A stretch of 56,003 bases of DNA, taken from Algoriphagus faecimaris. Lineage in GTDB: Bacteria; Bacteroidota; Bacteroidia; Cytophagales; Cyclobacteriaceae. Below, in pieces: positions 42,393-51,293 of the stretch (positions are counted from its first letter, which is position 1; each line of letters starts with the position of its first letter). Made by a program: the position numbers and the translations under genes. The notes beneath the pieces were generated by a model, which saw only the letters and a list, made by a program, of their open reading frames with translations, did not search any database and was not told where the DNA came from. Where the stretch lies: contig NZ_FNAC01000033.1 of assembly GCF_900101705.1 (NCBI RefSeq), forward strand, positions 1-56,003, written 5' to 3'.

Positions 42393-42812
42393 ATGAAAAC
42401 TGATTCCCTTTTTATTGTACCCTTATTTGAGCCCGCTTGGAAAAGAATAGCCTTGATCTTTTTTCCACTGCCAGTACTATTGGTGATTGGATTAGGGATT
42501 TCCAATCCGGAATTTGACCCCAATGATGTAGCTCAGATCATTTATGGTTTTTGGGCGATAGCCTTTGCTATACTGAACTTGACGAGGGAAAAAGTCGAGG
42601 ATGAAATGATTCAGATGATGCGTCTAAAAGCTTTCCAAACCGGATTTTTTTGGCTGATATGGGGCATGGGAGCATTGATGCTAATCAATTATGTTCGTTT
42701 TGAGCGCTTTACTTCTGAGATGTTTACTGCCTATTTGATCCTTTTTCTTCTAAATGTCTACATCTATGCAGCTTTCCGATTACAGCTTTATCTTACCAAA
42801 AATGACAAATAA
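42393..42812 (+). CDS. Small membrane protein of unknown function
   Basis: A 139-residue protein with four hydrophobic segments (about 21-39, 48-62, 85-102, 110-130). I do not recognise it by name. First gene of a three-gene cassette that ends with an XRE regulator; its stop lies 11 bases inside the next gene. Two such membrane proteins, similar in layout to one another, with a small HTH regulator recur in Bacteroidota, but the role is unknown to me. Confidence 0.75.
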   Translation: MKTDSLFIVPLFEPAWKRIALIFFPLPVLLVIGLGISNPEFDPNDVAQIIYGFWAIAFAILNLTREKVEDEMIQMMRLKAFQTGFFWLIWGMGALMLINYVRFERFTSEMFTAYLILFLLNVYIYAAFRLQLYLTKNDK

Positions 42813-43275
42813 TATGAACAGTTTTATATCTAAGATTCTACTTCCTCATCGGTTCCATTGGATAGGTTGGGCACTATTTATTCCGTCTGCTATTCTGGCC
42901 TTATTGACTTTAAGTTTCGAGTTTGAGTTTGAATGGCTCGAACTAGCCAATGTTCGCACACCGGAATTGTTTGTAAATGCCGATGAAAATTTTACCAATG
43001 AACTGGCTGTGGTGCTATTATTCCTCAGCTTGTTTTTTGTAGCCTTTTCTAAGGAAAAGAAAGAAGATGAGTACATCCAAAAAATCCGTTTGGATTCCAT
43101 TCTATTCGCTTGCTATGGCTATTTTATTTTAAATATCATTGGAGCCTTATTGTTTTATGGCTTGGATTACTTTGCCTTCATTCTATTCAACATGTATTCT
43201 ATTCCTGTTTTGTTTATTCTCCGGTTTCGATGGATTATGTTTAAGCAAGGTCAATCTTTGGGAGTTTTTGCATGA
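42802..43275 (+). CDS. Second membrane protein of the XRE cassette
   Basis: A 157-residue membrane protein with four hydrophobic segments (WIGWALFIPSAILALLTL, LAVVLLFLSLFFVAFS, SILFACYGYFILNIIGALLFYG, FAFILFNMYSIPVLFILRF). Like the first gene it carries a charged stretch between helices 2 and 3 (KEKKEDEYIQKIRLDS compared with REKVEDEMIQMMRLKA), so the two are probable homologues from a duplication. I choose the ATG at 42802, as the frame opening at 42754 lies inside the previous gene. ATGA overlap with the regulator. Confidence 0.75.
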   Translation: MTNNMNSFISKILLPHRFHWIGWALFIPSAILALLTLSFEFEFEWLELANVRTPELFVNADENFTNELAVVLLFLSLFFVAFSKEKKEDEYIQKIRLDSILFACYGYFILNIIGALLFYGLDYFAFILFNMYSIPVLFILRFRWIMFKQGQSLGVFA

Positions 43276-43472
43276 AAAATCTAATCAAAGTAGAACGGGC
43301 TCGCCATAATCTGACACAGCAGGATTTGGCAGATAGAGTGCAGGTATCTCGCCAAACCATAAATTCTATCGAAGCGGGAAAATACGTCCCTTCTACGGTT
43401 TTAGCTCTCAAAATTGCCAGAGTTTTCGGAGTCGCATTAGAAGCGGTTTTTGAATTGGAAGAAGGGGATTAA
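43272..43472 (+). CDS. XRE-family HTH regulator
   Basis: A 66-residue DNA-binding protein. Almost the whole chain is the Cro/C1-type helix-turn-helix (KVERARHNLTQQDLADRVQVSRQTINSIEAGKYVPSTVLALKIARVF), like the small YozG/YgzD-type regulators. It probably represses its own cassette. Its ATG overlaps the stop of the second membrane gene (ATGA). No target site is evident. Confidence 0.88.
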   Translation: MKNLIKVERARHNLTQQDLADRVQVSRQTINSIEAGKYVPSTVLALKIARVFGVALEAVFELEEGD

Positions 43473-43612
43473 AATCAATTGAATTTTGAATAAATTGAGT
43501 TGATCCATTCAAAATCGGCATGATTTTGTCACTTTTTGGCCTTCATGAAAATTGAGTTCAGGAATATTGTTTGAGAGCTGCTTTTAAATAAGCTCAAAAC
43601 CCCTGAATCTTG

Positions 43613-43620
43613 TACCTTTG
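43613..43620 (+). promoter_or_regulatory. Candidate -7 element for the polysaccharide genes
   Basis: TACCTTTG matches TAnnTTTG exactly, 23 bases upstream of the glycosyltransferase ATG. The -33 region lacks a clear TTG. Confidence 0.45.
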
Positions 43621-43642
43621 CGTTTTTAGAAGAAAATTGCTG

Positions 43643-44809
43643 ATGCCAAAAATAATCCGAATAACTACCGTTCCGCTTTCCTTAAAACTTTTGCTAGCCG
43701 GGCAAATGCACTTTTTGAAAAAAAAATCTTGGGATGTGATCATGGTAAGTGCAGATGGGAGAGAAGTAGAATCTATCAAGAAGTCCGAAAAAGTAAGGTA
43801 TGAAATCATTCCTTTCACCAGGAAAATTACACCTTTTCAAGATTTACTATGCATCTGGAAGCTCTTTCAGCTTTTCAAAAAAGAGCAGCCTGATATCGTT
43901 CATACTCATACTCCCAAAGCTGGGCTTTTGGGGATGATAGCTGCTAATTTGGCAGGTGTTCCGATTAGGATACATACACTTGCGGGTATTCCTGCCATGG
44001 CAGCCAACGGAAGAAAGAAGGGACTTTTGGAGCAGGCTGAAAAGTGGACTTATTCTAATGCCACTCATATTTGGCCTAATTCACAGGGATTAAAGGACTT
44101 TGTCCTAGAGCAGAAACTTTGTGAAGCTTCTAAACTGCAAGTGATTGGAAAAGGGTCTTCCAATGGTGTGGATTTGGAAAAATACAACAGAAGCGCACTC
44201 AAAGAAAATCACCTTGTGGCTGCTACCATGCGGATTCTGCCTGGAGAGGATGAATACTTAATTTTAACGGTAGGTCGTCTGGTAAAAGATAAAGGAATAG
44301 AAGAACTGGTCGAAGCATTTCTGGGCTCTAAGATAGTGCAGCATTCCAAATTGATTTTGTTGGGAGCCTTTGAGCAGGAGTTAAATCCACTTAATCCGGA
44401 AACGATTCAGACTATTCAGGATCATCCTAAAATCGTTCAGATCGATTGGTCTGATCATGTCGCTCATTACATGGCTTTGGCAGATGTCCTAGTGCATCCT
44501 TCTCATCGTGAAGGATTTCCAAATGTGCTCTTGGAGGCAGGAGCGATGCAATTGCCTGTGATTTGCTCCAATATAATTGGAAATATAGATCTGATTTCCC
44601 AGCAGAAAACAGGATTGATTTTTCCTGTCAAGAATGTAGAAGTCTTGCGCGAAGCCTTAGAGTTTGCCTTTGTGAAGAGAGACCACATGATCCAATTAGC
44701 AGATAACCTTTATCAGGAGGTCGTACGGCATTATGATCGTAAATTTTTGCAGCAAGCTATTTTTTCTAAATATCAAGAGCTATTGTCACCTCCTAAAACC
44801 AATGAATAA
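43643..44809 (+). CDS. Family 4 glycosyltransferase
   Basis: A 388-residue GT-B glycosyltransferase. The acceptor half shows the HTHTPKAGLLGMIAANLAGVPIRIHTLAGIPAMA region; the donor half shows ILTVGRLVKDKGIEELVEAF, a DVLVHPSHREGFPNVLLEAGAMQLPVI stretch with the EX7E-type glutamates, and SNIIGNIDLI. It would add a sugar to a lipid-linked or surface polysaccharide; donor and acceptor are unknown. I use the ATG at 43643 (MPKIIRITTVPLS), eleven codons inside the open frame. First of three sugar genes. Confidence 0.88.
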   Translation: MPKIIRITTVPLSLKLLLAGQMHFLKKKSWDVIMVSADGREVESIKKSEKVRYEIIPFTRKITPFQDLLCIWKLFQLFKKEQPDIVHTHTPKAGLLGMIAANLAGVPIRIHTLAGIPAMAANGRKKGLLEQAEKWTYSNATHIWPNSQGLKDFVLEQKLCEASKLQVIGKGSSNGVDLEKYNRSALKENHLVAATMRILPGEDEYLILTVGRLVKDKGIEELVEAFLGSKIVQHSKLILLGAFEQELNPLNPETIQTIQDHPKIVQIDWSDHVAHYMALADVLVHPSHREGFPNVLLEAGAMQLPVICSNIIGNIDLISQQKTGLIFPVKNVEVLREALEFAFVKRDHMIQLADNLYQEVVRHYDRKFLQQAIFSKYQELLSPPKTNE

Positions 44810-44811
44810 CT

Positions 44812-44819
44812 TATATTTG
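44812..44819 (+). promoter_or_regulatory. Candidate internal -7 element before the epimerase
   Basis: TATATTTG matches TAnnTTTG, starting two bases after the glycosyltransferase stop and 28 bases before the epimerase ATG. The nearest TTG is too far upstream for a normal spacer, so it is tentative. Confidence 0.35.
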
Positions 44820-44847
44820 GTCGATTAATTATGCTGCTTTTTCCCTT

Positions 44848-45912
44848 ATGAAATATCTCGTTACCGGTACGGCCGGTTTTATAGGTTTCCACGTAGCCCA
44901 AAAGCTTCTTGAAAGAGGAGAAGAGGTCGTGGGACTTGATATCGTGAATGATTACTATGATATCGATCTTAAATTTGACCGATTGGCCCATATGGGGATT
45001 GGAAATGAGGCAAAAGAGTTTAATCAACTAGTGCAATCTACCTCAATACCGTCTTATAAATTTATAAGATTGGACTTGGCAAAGAAGGAATCTTTATTAA
45101 GTCTTTTCGAAAAGGAAAAGTTTGATGTCGTAATTCATCTGGCTGCTCAGGCCGGTGTTCGCTATTCTTTATCTCATCCTGAAGTCTATATCGAAAGTAA
45201 TATTATCGCTTTTTTGAATATACTGGAGTCTTGTCGCTTCCATCCTGTAAAGCACCTCGTCTATGCGAGTTCTAGCTCAGTATATGGAAGTAATGAAAAG
45301 ATGCCCTTTTCTACTTCTGATAGTGTGGATCATCCGATTTCACTTTATGCGGCATCCAAAAAGTCTAACGAGCTGATGGCGCATACCTATAGTCACTTGT
45401 TTGGAATCCCGACTACCGGCTTACGCTTTTTTACTGTGTATGGGCCGTGGGGAAGACCCGATATGGCGCTTTTTCTCTTTACCGAAGCTATCTTGAATGA
45501 CAAACCGATTGATGTTTTCAACTATGGCAAAATGAAAAGAGATTTTACCTTTATCGATGATATCGTAGAGGGTGTACTCAAAGTAGCCGATCATCCTGCT
45601 CAGCCTAATAAGGACTTTGATCCGCAAAACCCTGATCCGGGAAGTGGAAAAGTACCTTTTAAAATTTACAATATTGGAAACTCATCTCCTGTTTTATTGA
45701 TGGATTACATTAAAGCGGTGGAAAATGGCTTGGGCAAAAAAGCACAAATGAATCTTTTGCCACTTCAGCCTGGTGATGTACCTGCATCCCATGCAGATGT
45801 AGAAGACCTGGTGAGGGATGTGGGCTACAAACCCAATACTAAAATAGAAGATGGAGTTAGAGCTTTTACCGATTGGTATTTATCCTATTATAATAGAAAA
45901 GTCGATGAGTAA
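44848..45912 (+). CDS. UDP-glucuronate 4-epimerase-like sugar epimerase
   Basis: A 354-residue extended SDR. NAD motif GTAGFIGFHVAQ (7-18), GLDIVNDYYDIDLKFDRL (typical of the UDP-glucuronate/galacturonate epimerases), catalytic SSSVYGSNEKMPFSTSDSVDHPISLYAASKKSNE with the Tyr-x3-Lys, and FFTVYGPWGRPDMAL. It probably makes UDP-galacturonate for surface polysaccharide; UDP-glucose 4-epimerase is a less likely alternative. Its stop overlaps the start of rfbB by eight bases. Confidence 0.87.
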   Translation: MKYLVTGTAGFIGFHVAQKLLERGEEVVGLDIVNDYYDIDLKFDRLAHMGIGNEAKEFNQLVQSTSIPSYKFIRLDLAKKESLLSLFEKEKFDVVIHLAAQAGVRYSLSHPEVYIESNIIAFLNILESCRFHPVKHLVYASSSSVYGSNEKMPFSTSDSVDHPISLYAASKKSNELMAHTYSHLFGIPTTGLRFFTVYGPWGRPDMALFLFTEAILNDKPIDVFNYGKMKRDFTFIDDIVEGVLKVADHPAQPNKDFDPQNPDPGSGKVPFKIYNIGNSSPVLLMDYIKAVENGLGKKAQMNLLPLQPGDVPASHADVEDLVRDVGYKPNTKIEDGVRAFTDWYLSYYNRKVDE

Positions 45913-46954
45913 ATCAATTTTAATCACTGGAGGAGCCGGTTTTATCGGTTGCCATGTAGTCAAACTTTTTGTAGAAAAGTACTCGCAATACAAAATCGTC
46001 AATTTAGATGCATTGACTTATGCGGGAAATCTAGAAAACCTCAAATCTGTAGAGGGGAAGGAAAATTATTTCTTCGAAAAAGTGGATATTCAGGATGCTG
46101 AGGACTTACAATTGGTGTTTGATAAGCATAAGATTAGTGATGTGATTCATTTGGCAGCAGAGTCTCATGTGGATCGATCTATTTCGGACCCTTTGGCTTT
46201 TGTCAAAACCAATGTAGTCGGTACGGTGAATCTCTTGAATGTAGCTAAAAAGTACTGGGAGGGAGAATTAGATGAGCACCTATTCTATCATGTTTCAACT
46301 GATGAGGTGTATGGTTCTCTGCATGATGGAGGTTTTTTCTTGGAGACTACAGCTTACGATCCGCAGTCACCCTATTCAGCATCTAAAGCAGCCTCTGATC
46401 ATTTTGTTCGGGCCTATGCCAACACCTATGGCATGAGAACGGTAGTGTCCAATTGTTCCAACAATTATGGTCCCAATCATTTTCCCGAGAAATTGATCCC
46501 CCTGTGCATCAACAATATTAAAAATAATAAACCATTGCCAGTTTATGGAAAGGGTGAGAATGTGCGGGACTGGCTTTTTGTAAAAGATCATGCACGGGCT
46601 ATTGATACGGTATTTCACCAAGGGAAAGCAGGAGAAACGTATAATATAGGCGGCTTTAATGAATGGAAAAATATTGATATTGTCCGCTTGCTCTGTAAAA
46701 AAATGGATGAGAAGCTAGGAAGACCACCCGGAACATCCGAGAAGCTGATCACTTTTGTAAAGGATCGGGCTGGACATGATTTGCGCTATGCGATTGATGC
46801 GACTAAAATCCAACAGGAATTGGGCTGGGAGCCAAGTCTTCAGTTTGAAGAAGGAATAGAGTTGACTATAGATTGGTATTTGGCAAATGAGGACTGGCTT
46901 GACCATGTGACCTCCGGTGCCTATCAGGATTATTACAAAGAACATTACGAGTAA
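45905..46954 (+). CDS. rfbB: dTDP-glucose 4,6-dehydratase
   Basis: A 349-residue extended SDR that makes dTDP-4-keto-6-deoxyglucose, the entry to dTDP-rhamnose and other deoxysugars. Motifs: ILITGGAGFIGCHVV, HLAAESHVDRSI, the catalytic STDEVYGSL and YSASKAASDHFVRAY, and NCSNNYGPNHFPEKLIPL. The start used is ATG 45905, which gives the usual N-terminus; the frame is open 18 codons earlier inside the epimerase gene. rfbA, C and D are not adjacent. Confidence 0.93.
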   Translation: MSKSILITGGAGFIGCHVVKLFVEKYSQYKIVNLDALTYAGNLENLKSVEGKENYFFEKVDIQDAEDLQLVFDKHKISDVIHLAAESHVDRSISDPLAFVKTNVVGTVNLLNVAKKYWEGELDEHLFYHVSTDEVYGSLHDGGFFLETTAYDPQSPYSASKAASDHFVRAYANTYGMRTVVSNCSNNYGPNHFPEKLIPLCINNIKNNKPLPVYGKGENVRDWLFVKDHARAIDTVFHQGKAGETYNIGGFNEWKNIDIVRLLCKKMDEKLGRPPGTSEKLITFVKDRAGHDLRYAIDATKIQQELGWEPSLQFEEGIELTIDWYLANEDWLDHVTSGAYQDYYKEHYE

Positions 46955-47120
46955 GTAAAAGGAGGCTGCCTTAAAATGGCTTCTATATTCAGCCTTATAG
47001 CCCGGAAACAGTACGGGTTCGAAGGTTGATTCTAACCATTCGGGCTACATTTCGATTTTGAAACTCTCTTTTCTCTTGTGCTACATGTAATCCAATGCAC
47101 TCCTGAAATAAACACTTTTT
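46955..47120. other. Structured spacer between convergent rfbB and hybrid regulator
   Basis: Contains a stem tagcccg (46998-47004) / cgggcta (47041-47047) with inner hairpins cccg..cggg and ggtt-gattct-aacc, and an earlier weak pair aggctg/cagcct. The shape loosely resembles a tRNA but lacks an acceptor stem and anticodon arm. No T-run marks it as an intrinsic terminator, though two convergent genes end here. Confidence 0.5.
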
Positions 47121-50100
47121 TTATCTTATTAAGCTTTGCTGATATTCTACGGGAGTCATTTGATAGGTTTCTTTGAAGCATTTGATAAAATAGGATGGTG
47201 AACTGAATCCCACCGAATATGCGATTTCAGCTATGGTATCATCTGTTTTCTCTAGTTTTTGTAGAGCTTTGCGTAAGCGCTGATCCCGAATGAAAGCAGA
47301 GGTAGACAATCCTGTCAATGCAGTGAGTTTGCGATGCAGTTGCATGCGGCTCATCCCCAGTTTCTGACTGAAGTCATCCACCGAAAAATTTGATTCCAGG
47401 AGGTCTGAATCAACGATTTCTTGAATTTTTTGTAGGAATTTTTCATCAGTGGAGCTGACAGCTATTTCATTCGGAGAAATGAAATTCCCTTGAGAATAGC
47501 GGATTCTGAGTCGATTTCTGAGTTCGATTAGTTTCTCAATTCGCATCGCTAATTGTCGGGAGGAAAATGGCTTTTGAATGTAATCGTCCGCACCAACTTC
47601 CAAGCCGATGAGTTGTGTTTCTTCCTCAATTTTTGCAGTCAGAAGAATGATGGGAATATGGGAAGTTTTCTCGTTTGTTTTGAGCTCTTTGCAGAGAGTG
47701 AGTCCATCTATCTCTGGCATCATGATGTCTGATAAAATCAAGTCAGGGATATGTTTGTAAGCCTCATAAATCCCCTCTTTGCCATCTGCAGCTTCGACGA
47801 TGTGATAAGAATGACTGAGCTCCTTCACCAAGAAGTCCCTCAAACTTTTATTGTCTTCTACGATCAGGATTCTTGGTGCTTGATCACTAAGCTTGGTATC
47901 GGTCTCACTTCTTTTTATTTCAGCCATTTCCCATTCATCCTCATCCACCACTTCTGAAGGATGAAAAGAATATTTATCCAAGGAGAACTCCATTTCGATG
48001 CTTTTGATTCTGCTTTCCTTTTGACCGAATGTAAATGAACCATGGTGTGAAATAATCAGTTTTTCGATCAGTTTTATTTTCAAGTCAGGATCCTCAAATT
48101 TATTTCGGGAAGTTAGATTATCTTTTTTATTTAATTTGGACAAATAAAGTTTGAGCTTTTTGGGAGAATAACTGACCTGGAATCTTACCACTTTATTATT
48201 ATAAATTGCTTCAAAACCGATGGTACTATTGGTTTCTGCTTCCTGAATCACAAAGTGAATAAGATTTTCCAGAATTCTCTCTATTTGATCCGAATCAAAC
48301 CAGACTTCAGTAATCAGCGGAATAGTGGATTTAATCGTGAGATTTTTTTTGGTACTGAGTTCATAAAAGTTGACAAGAACCGATTGGATCAAAAGACCGA
48401 GATTACCTTTTCTGATCTTTAGTGTAGTTTTTTCTGCTGTGATTTTTCGGATGGAGAGGATTTTGTCTATTACTACCAGTAGTTTTTTGGCATTTTCTTG
48501 AATCAGGTTTAATTGAGACTTTTGAATTGGATTTTCACACTCTTGAATCAGTCGTTCGGTGGGACCCATGATCAAGCTCAGCGGGGTTCGCAATTCATGG
48601 GAAATATTGCTGAAGAATGCCGATTTTAATTGGTCGATTTCTTTGAACCGGAGGGCCTCATGATTTTTGATTTCCAATTTGTAGTTCATGGCCCAACGCC
48701 ACTTGAGGTACTGATAGATGAGGATAAAAAGTCCTGTCAAAATCAGCAAATAGGAGAGTTTGGCTAAAAAACTTTGGTACCAATGGGGAATGATTTGAAA
48801 TGAGAAATTGACGGGAACATCATTCCAGACACCGTCATAGTTACTTCCTTTGACCTGAAATTCATAATCTCCCGGATTTAGGTTTGTATAGGTAACCGAA
48901 TTATTCCCCTGTTGGATTTTCCATTTTTCTTCATAGCCGCGAAGGCGGTATTGATATTGGTTTTTTTTGGGATCGGAGAAAATTAAACTAGAAAAATGAA
49001 AGGTCAAATCGTTTTCAGTTGGCCTAAATCGTTTATTGGGTTCTGGTGAATATTCTTTAGGACCATTCGAGATTTTAGTGAAAGCTACTTTTGGGATGCT
49101 TTGATTTTGTATGATTTCCTCTCCTTTAAAATGGAGTATTCGATCAAATCCCCCAAAAAATATTCCCACCATTGGAGTTGAGGTAAATGCTCCGGGATTA
49201 AAAGGAGAGGCTAAATTCTCCGAATGGGTATAGTTAAATATGGCAAAGAGATCATTTGGTTTTTGCTGAATGGAAGAAATTCCCCGATCGGAGCTGATCC
49301 AGATCTTCCCTTCTTGATCTGCTGTAATTCCATGAATTTGCACTTCTTCAAACTCCCTTAATTCAGGCTTGTTTGTCCAAGTTTTTGTTGCTAAATCAAA
49401 TAGCTTTATTCCTTGATTATTGGTTCCTACCCAAAGTTTTTTTAAATCATCTTTGTAGAGGGAAGTAATTTTTGGTGCGGAAACCGAATCTTGCAGTGCT
49501 TGAAATTCATTTGTTGTGACATTGAGTTCAATCAGTCCTTTGGTCTTTGTGGCCACAATAAATTCATTTTCCTTTACTTGAACTAAATCGACAATGTGAT
49601 TATCCGGAAACGGATTTGGGGAATCTTCTCTATACTGGTAGGATTTTAAGATTCCTCTGATGGGGTCAAACTGAAGCAGTCCTTCATTCCAAGTGCATAT
49701 CCAAAACCGATTTTGTTCGTCTTTAATAATACGTAAAATCTGGCTTGCAGATAGCGCAGGTTGAGAATTTTCATTGAAATGGCGGATTGTATTCTCCTTG
49801 AAGTTCAAAATGCTTAGTCCTTCATTTTGATAGCCTATCCAGATTTCTTCATCGATTCCTCCAAGGCTTATGATTCTATCCTCTTTTAATTTTACTGGAT
49901 AGTCAGAAGATGAAGAGTAAGAATTCCATTTTTTAGATTGCAAATCGTAAAAAATTAATCCGTTTCCGGCGCTTCCTATCCAAAGTCTTTTTTTGGGATC
50001 TACATATACAGCTCGAATATTTTCTAAGTGAATGTAACTTGGTGCATCATCATTGGAAATCACCTGAAACTTGTCTAGGTAAGGATCAAAAAAATTCAAT

Positions 50101-51074
50101 CCTGCTCCAAGTGTTCCGATCCAAGTAGTACCAGCGTAGTCATGGTACAAAGCCGCAATGTCATTTACTTTGATAGAATAAGGATTGGTCTTTTGATGGT
50201 CCAGGTGTTTAAAACTTTTGTGTGTCAAATCATAAATAAATACTCCCAAACCATAGGTAGCTATCCAAAGCTCATTTTCATTTTTCAATTTGAGGTCCAA
50301 AATCGGGGAGTTAATTTTAACTTTTGGGGTCAAGGAATCAACTGGTTTTAAGGTTTCTGTCGAATCAAAAGAATAAAGCCCATTTTCGAATGTGCCGATC
50401 CAAAGCTTACCTTCTGCATCGATTGATGCTGAACTAAATACCAATGAATCTGTAGATGACTGGGAATACAAAGATTTAAATTCCTTGGTTTGAGTATTGA
50501 TTTTTCCAATTTGATTTTTGAACAGTATGAAAACTTCTTGGTCTCTTGTTGGATTTTTGAATAGGCCGATGATTTCCTGATCAGGTTTGGCAAGAATCAA
50601 TTCCTTAATTTTGTCATCTTGTTGGTAACTAAAGAGTTGACCACTTAATGTCCCAAAAAGAATGTTTCCAGATTGAGCTTCCGTCATGGCAGTTACTGAA
50701 TTGACATTGGGTATTGTGATAAATTGATTTTTTTCCCTATCAAAAAAATTGGGATGGAGAGATCCTGAGATTGTCCATATCTTATTTTTAGAGTCTATCA
50801 TCAAACTGCTTTTGAGCAAAAGATCCCTGTCAAGCAGAAAATTGAAAACTTTGGGATAGGTTTTGATCTCATAGCCGTCATATCGGTTGAGTCCTTTTTC
50901 TGTGATGATCCAGAGAAACCCATCCTGATCTTGCTCAAGGTCTAAAACCCTGTTGTTGGTCATCCCATCCGGCATCCACACTTGATGAAATTTTGGATTT
51001 TCCTGCGAAAAAACTTGAATAAAAGAGAGGCTTACAGCACCCAATAGAAAGCAGATAAAAGCTATTTTTTTCAT
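47121..51074 (-). CDS. Hybrid two-component regulator (HTCS) with degenerate ATPase domain
   Basis: A 1317-residue one-protein signalling system. Order: signal peptide (1-23); two Reg_prop beta-propellers (about 30-640, repeated 'G.lWIGT...GL..fD' units); Y_Y_Y domain (about 688-752); membrane helix (about 768-792); HisKA with H826 in ISHELRTPLS; an ATPase-like domain (about 925-1035); receiver (about 1065-1180) with the phospho-Asp near 1114 in LILSDIMMPEIDG; and an AraC-type DNA-binding domain (about 1225-1315). Such proteins sense glycans or other periplasmic ligands. Oddly, the ATPase domain lacks the normal N-box Asn, G1 DxGxG and G2 GxGL motifs. It diverges from a LytTR operon across 219 bases. 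Confidence 0.9.
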   Translation of the reverse strand: MKKIAFICFLLGAVSLSFIQVFSQENPKFHQVWMPDGMTNNRVLDLEQDQDGFLWIITEKGLNRYDGYEIKTYPKVFNFLLDRDLLLKSSLMIDSKNKIWTISGSLHPNFFDREKNQFITIPNVNSVTAMTEAQSGNILFGTLSGQLFSYQQDDKIKELILAKPDQEIIGLFKNPTRDQEVFILFKNQIGKINTQTKEFKSLYSQSSTDSLVFSSASIDAEGKLWIGTFENGLYSFDSTETLKPVDSLTPKVKINSPILDLKLKNENELWIATYGLGVFIYDLTHKSFKHLDHQKTNPYSIKVNDIAALYHDYAGTTWIGTLGAGLNFFDPYLDKFQVISNDDAPSYIHLENIRAVYVDPKKRLWIGSAGNGLIFYDLQSKKWNSYSSSSDYPVKLKEDRIISLGGIDEEIWIGYQNEGLSILNFKENTIRHFNENSQPALSASQILRIIKDEQNRFWICTWNEGLLQFDPIRGILKSYQYREDSPNPFPDNHIVDLVQVKENEFIVATKTKGLIELNVTTNEFQALQDSVSAPKITSLYKDDLKKLWVGTNNQGIKLFDLATKTWTNKPELREFEEVQIHGITADQEGKIWISSDRGISSIQQKPNDLFAIFNYTHSENLASPFNPGAFTSTPMVGIFFGGFDRILHFKGEEIIQNQSIPKVAFTKISNGPKEYSPEPNKRFRPTENDLTFHFSSLIFSDPKKNQYQYRLRGYEEKWKIQQGNNSVTYTNLNPGDYEFQVKGSNYDGVWNDVPVNFSFQIIPHWYQSFLAKLSYLLILTGLFILIYQYLKWRWAMNYKLEIKNHEALRFKEIDQLKSAFFSNISHELRTPLSLIMGPTERLIQECENPIQKSQLNLIQENAKKLLVVIDKILSIRKITAEKTTLKIRKGNLGLLIQSVLVNFYELSTKKNLTIKSTIPLITEVWFDSDQIERILENLIHFVIQEAETNSTIGFEAIYNNKVVRFQVSYSPKKLKLYLSKLNKKDNLTSRNKFEDPDLKIKLIEKLIISHHGSFTFGQKESRIKSIEMEFSLDKYSFHPSEVVDEDEWEMAEIKRSETDTKLSDQAPRILIVEDNKSLRDFLVKELSHSYHIVEAADGKEGIYEAYKHIPDLILSDIMMPEIDGLTLCKELKTNEKTSHIPIILLTAKIEEETQLIGLEVGADDYIQKPFSSRQLAMRIEKLIELRNRLRIRYSQGNFISPNEIAVSSTDEKFLQKIQEIVDSDLLESNFSVDDFSQKLGMSRMQLHRKLTALTGLSTSAFIRDQRLRKALQKLEKTDDTIAEIAYSVGFSSPSYFIKCFKETYQMTPVEYQQSLIR

Positions 51075-51293
51075 GGTTTTCTAGTTCATGAAAATGAAAT
51101 TATCATTTGATTGGACTTGATATAGGGTATGTATCAAATTCTTTGTAATTGGTTAATTTGAGATTGAACCAAATAATTATTGCTTTTTAGCAAAAAAAAT
51201 CAGTGATGCCTGTTTAAAACCTCTCCAAAATGAATAAATAGGTGTATTTTAGTTTTTCCTTTTCAGCAAATTGTTTAGATAAATCTATGTTTT

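Noticed and set aside
44831..44851. Six-codon leader frame overlapping the epimerase ATG
   Set aside because: ATG to TGA encodes only a few hydrophobic residues with no regulatory signature; such short frames arise by chance.
46998..47047. tRNA gene
   Set aside because: A T-arm-like phrase is present, but no acceptor stem, anticodon arm or proper length can be made.
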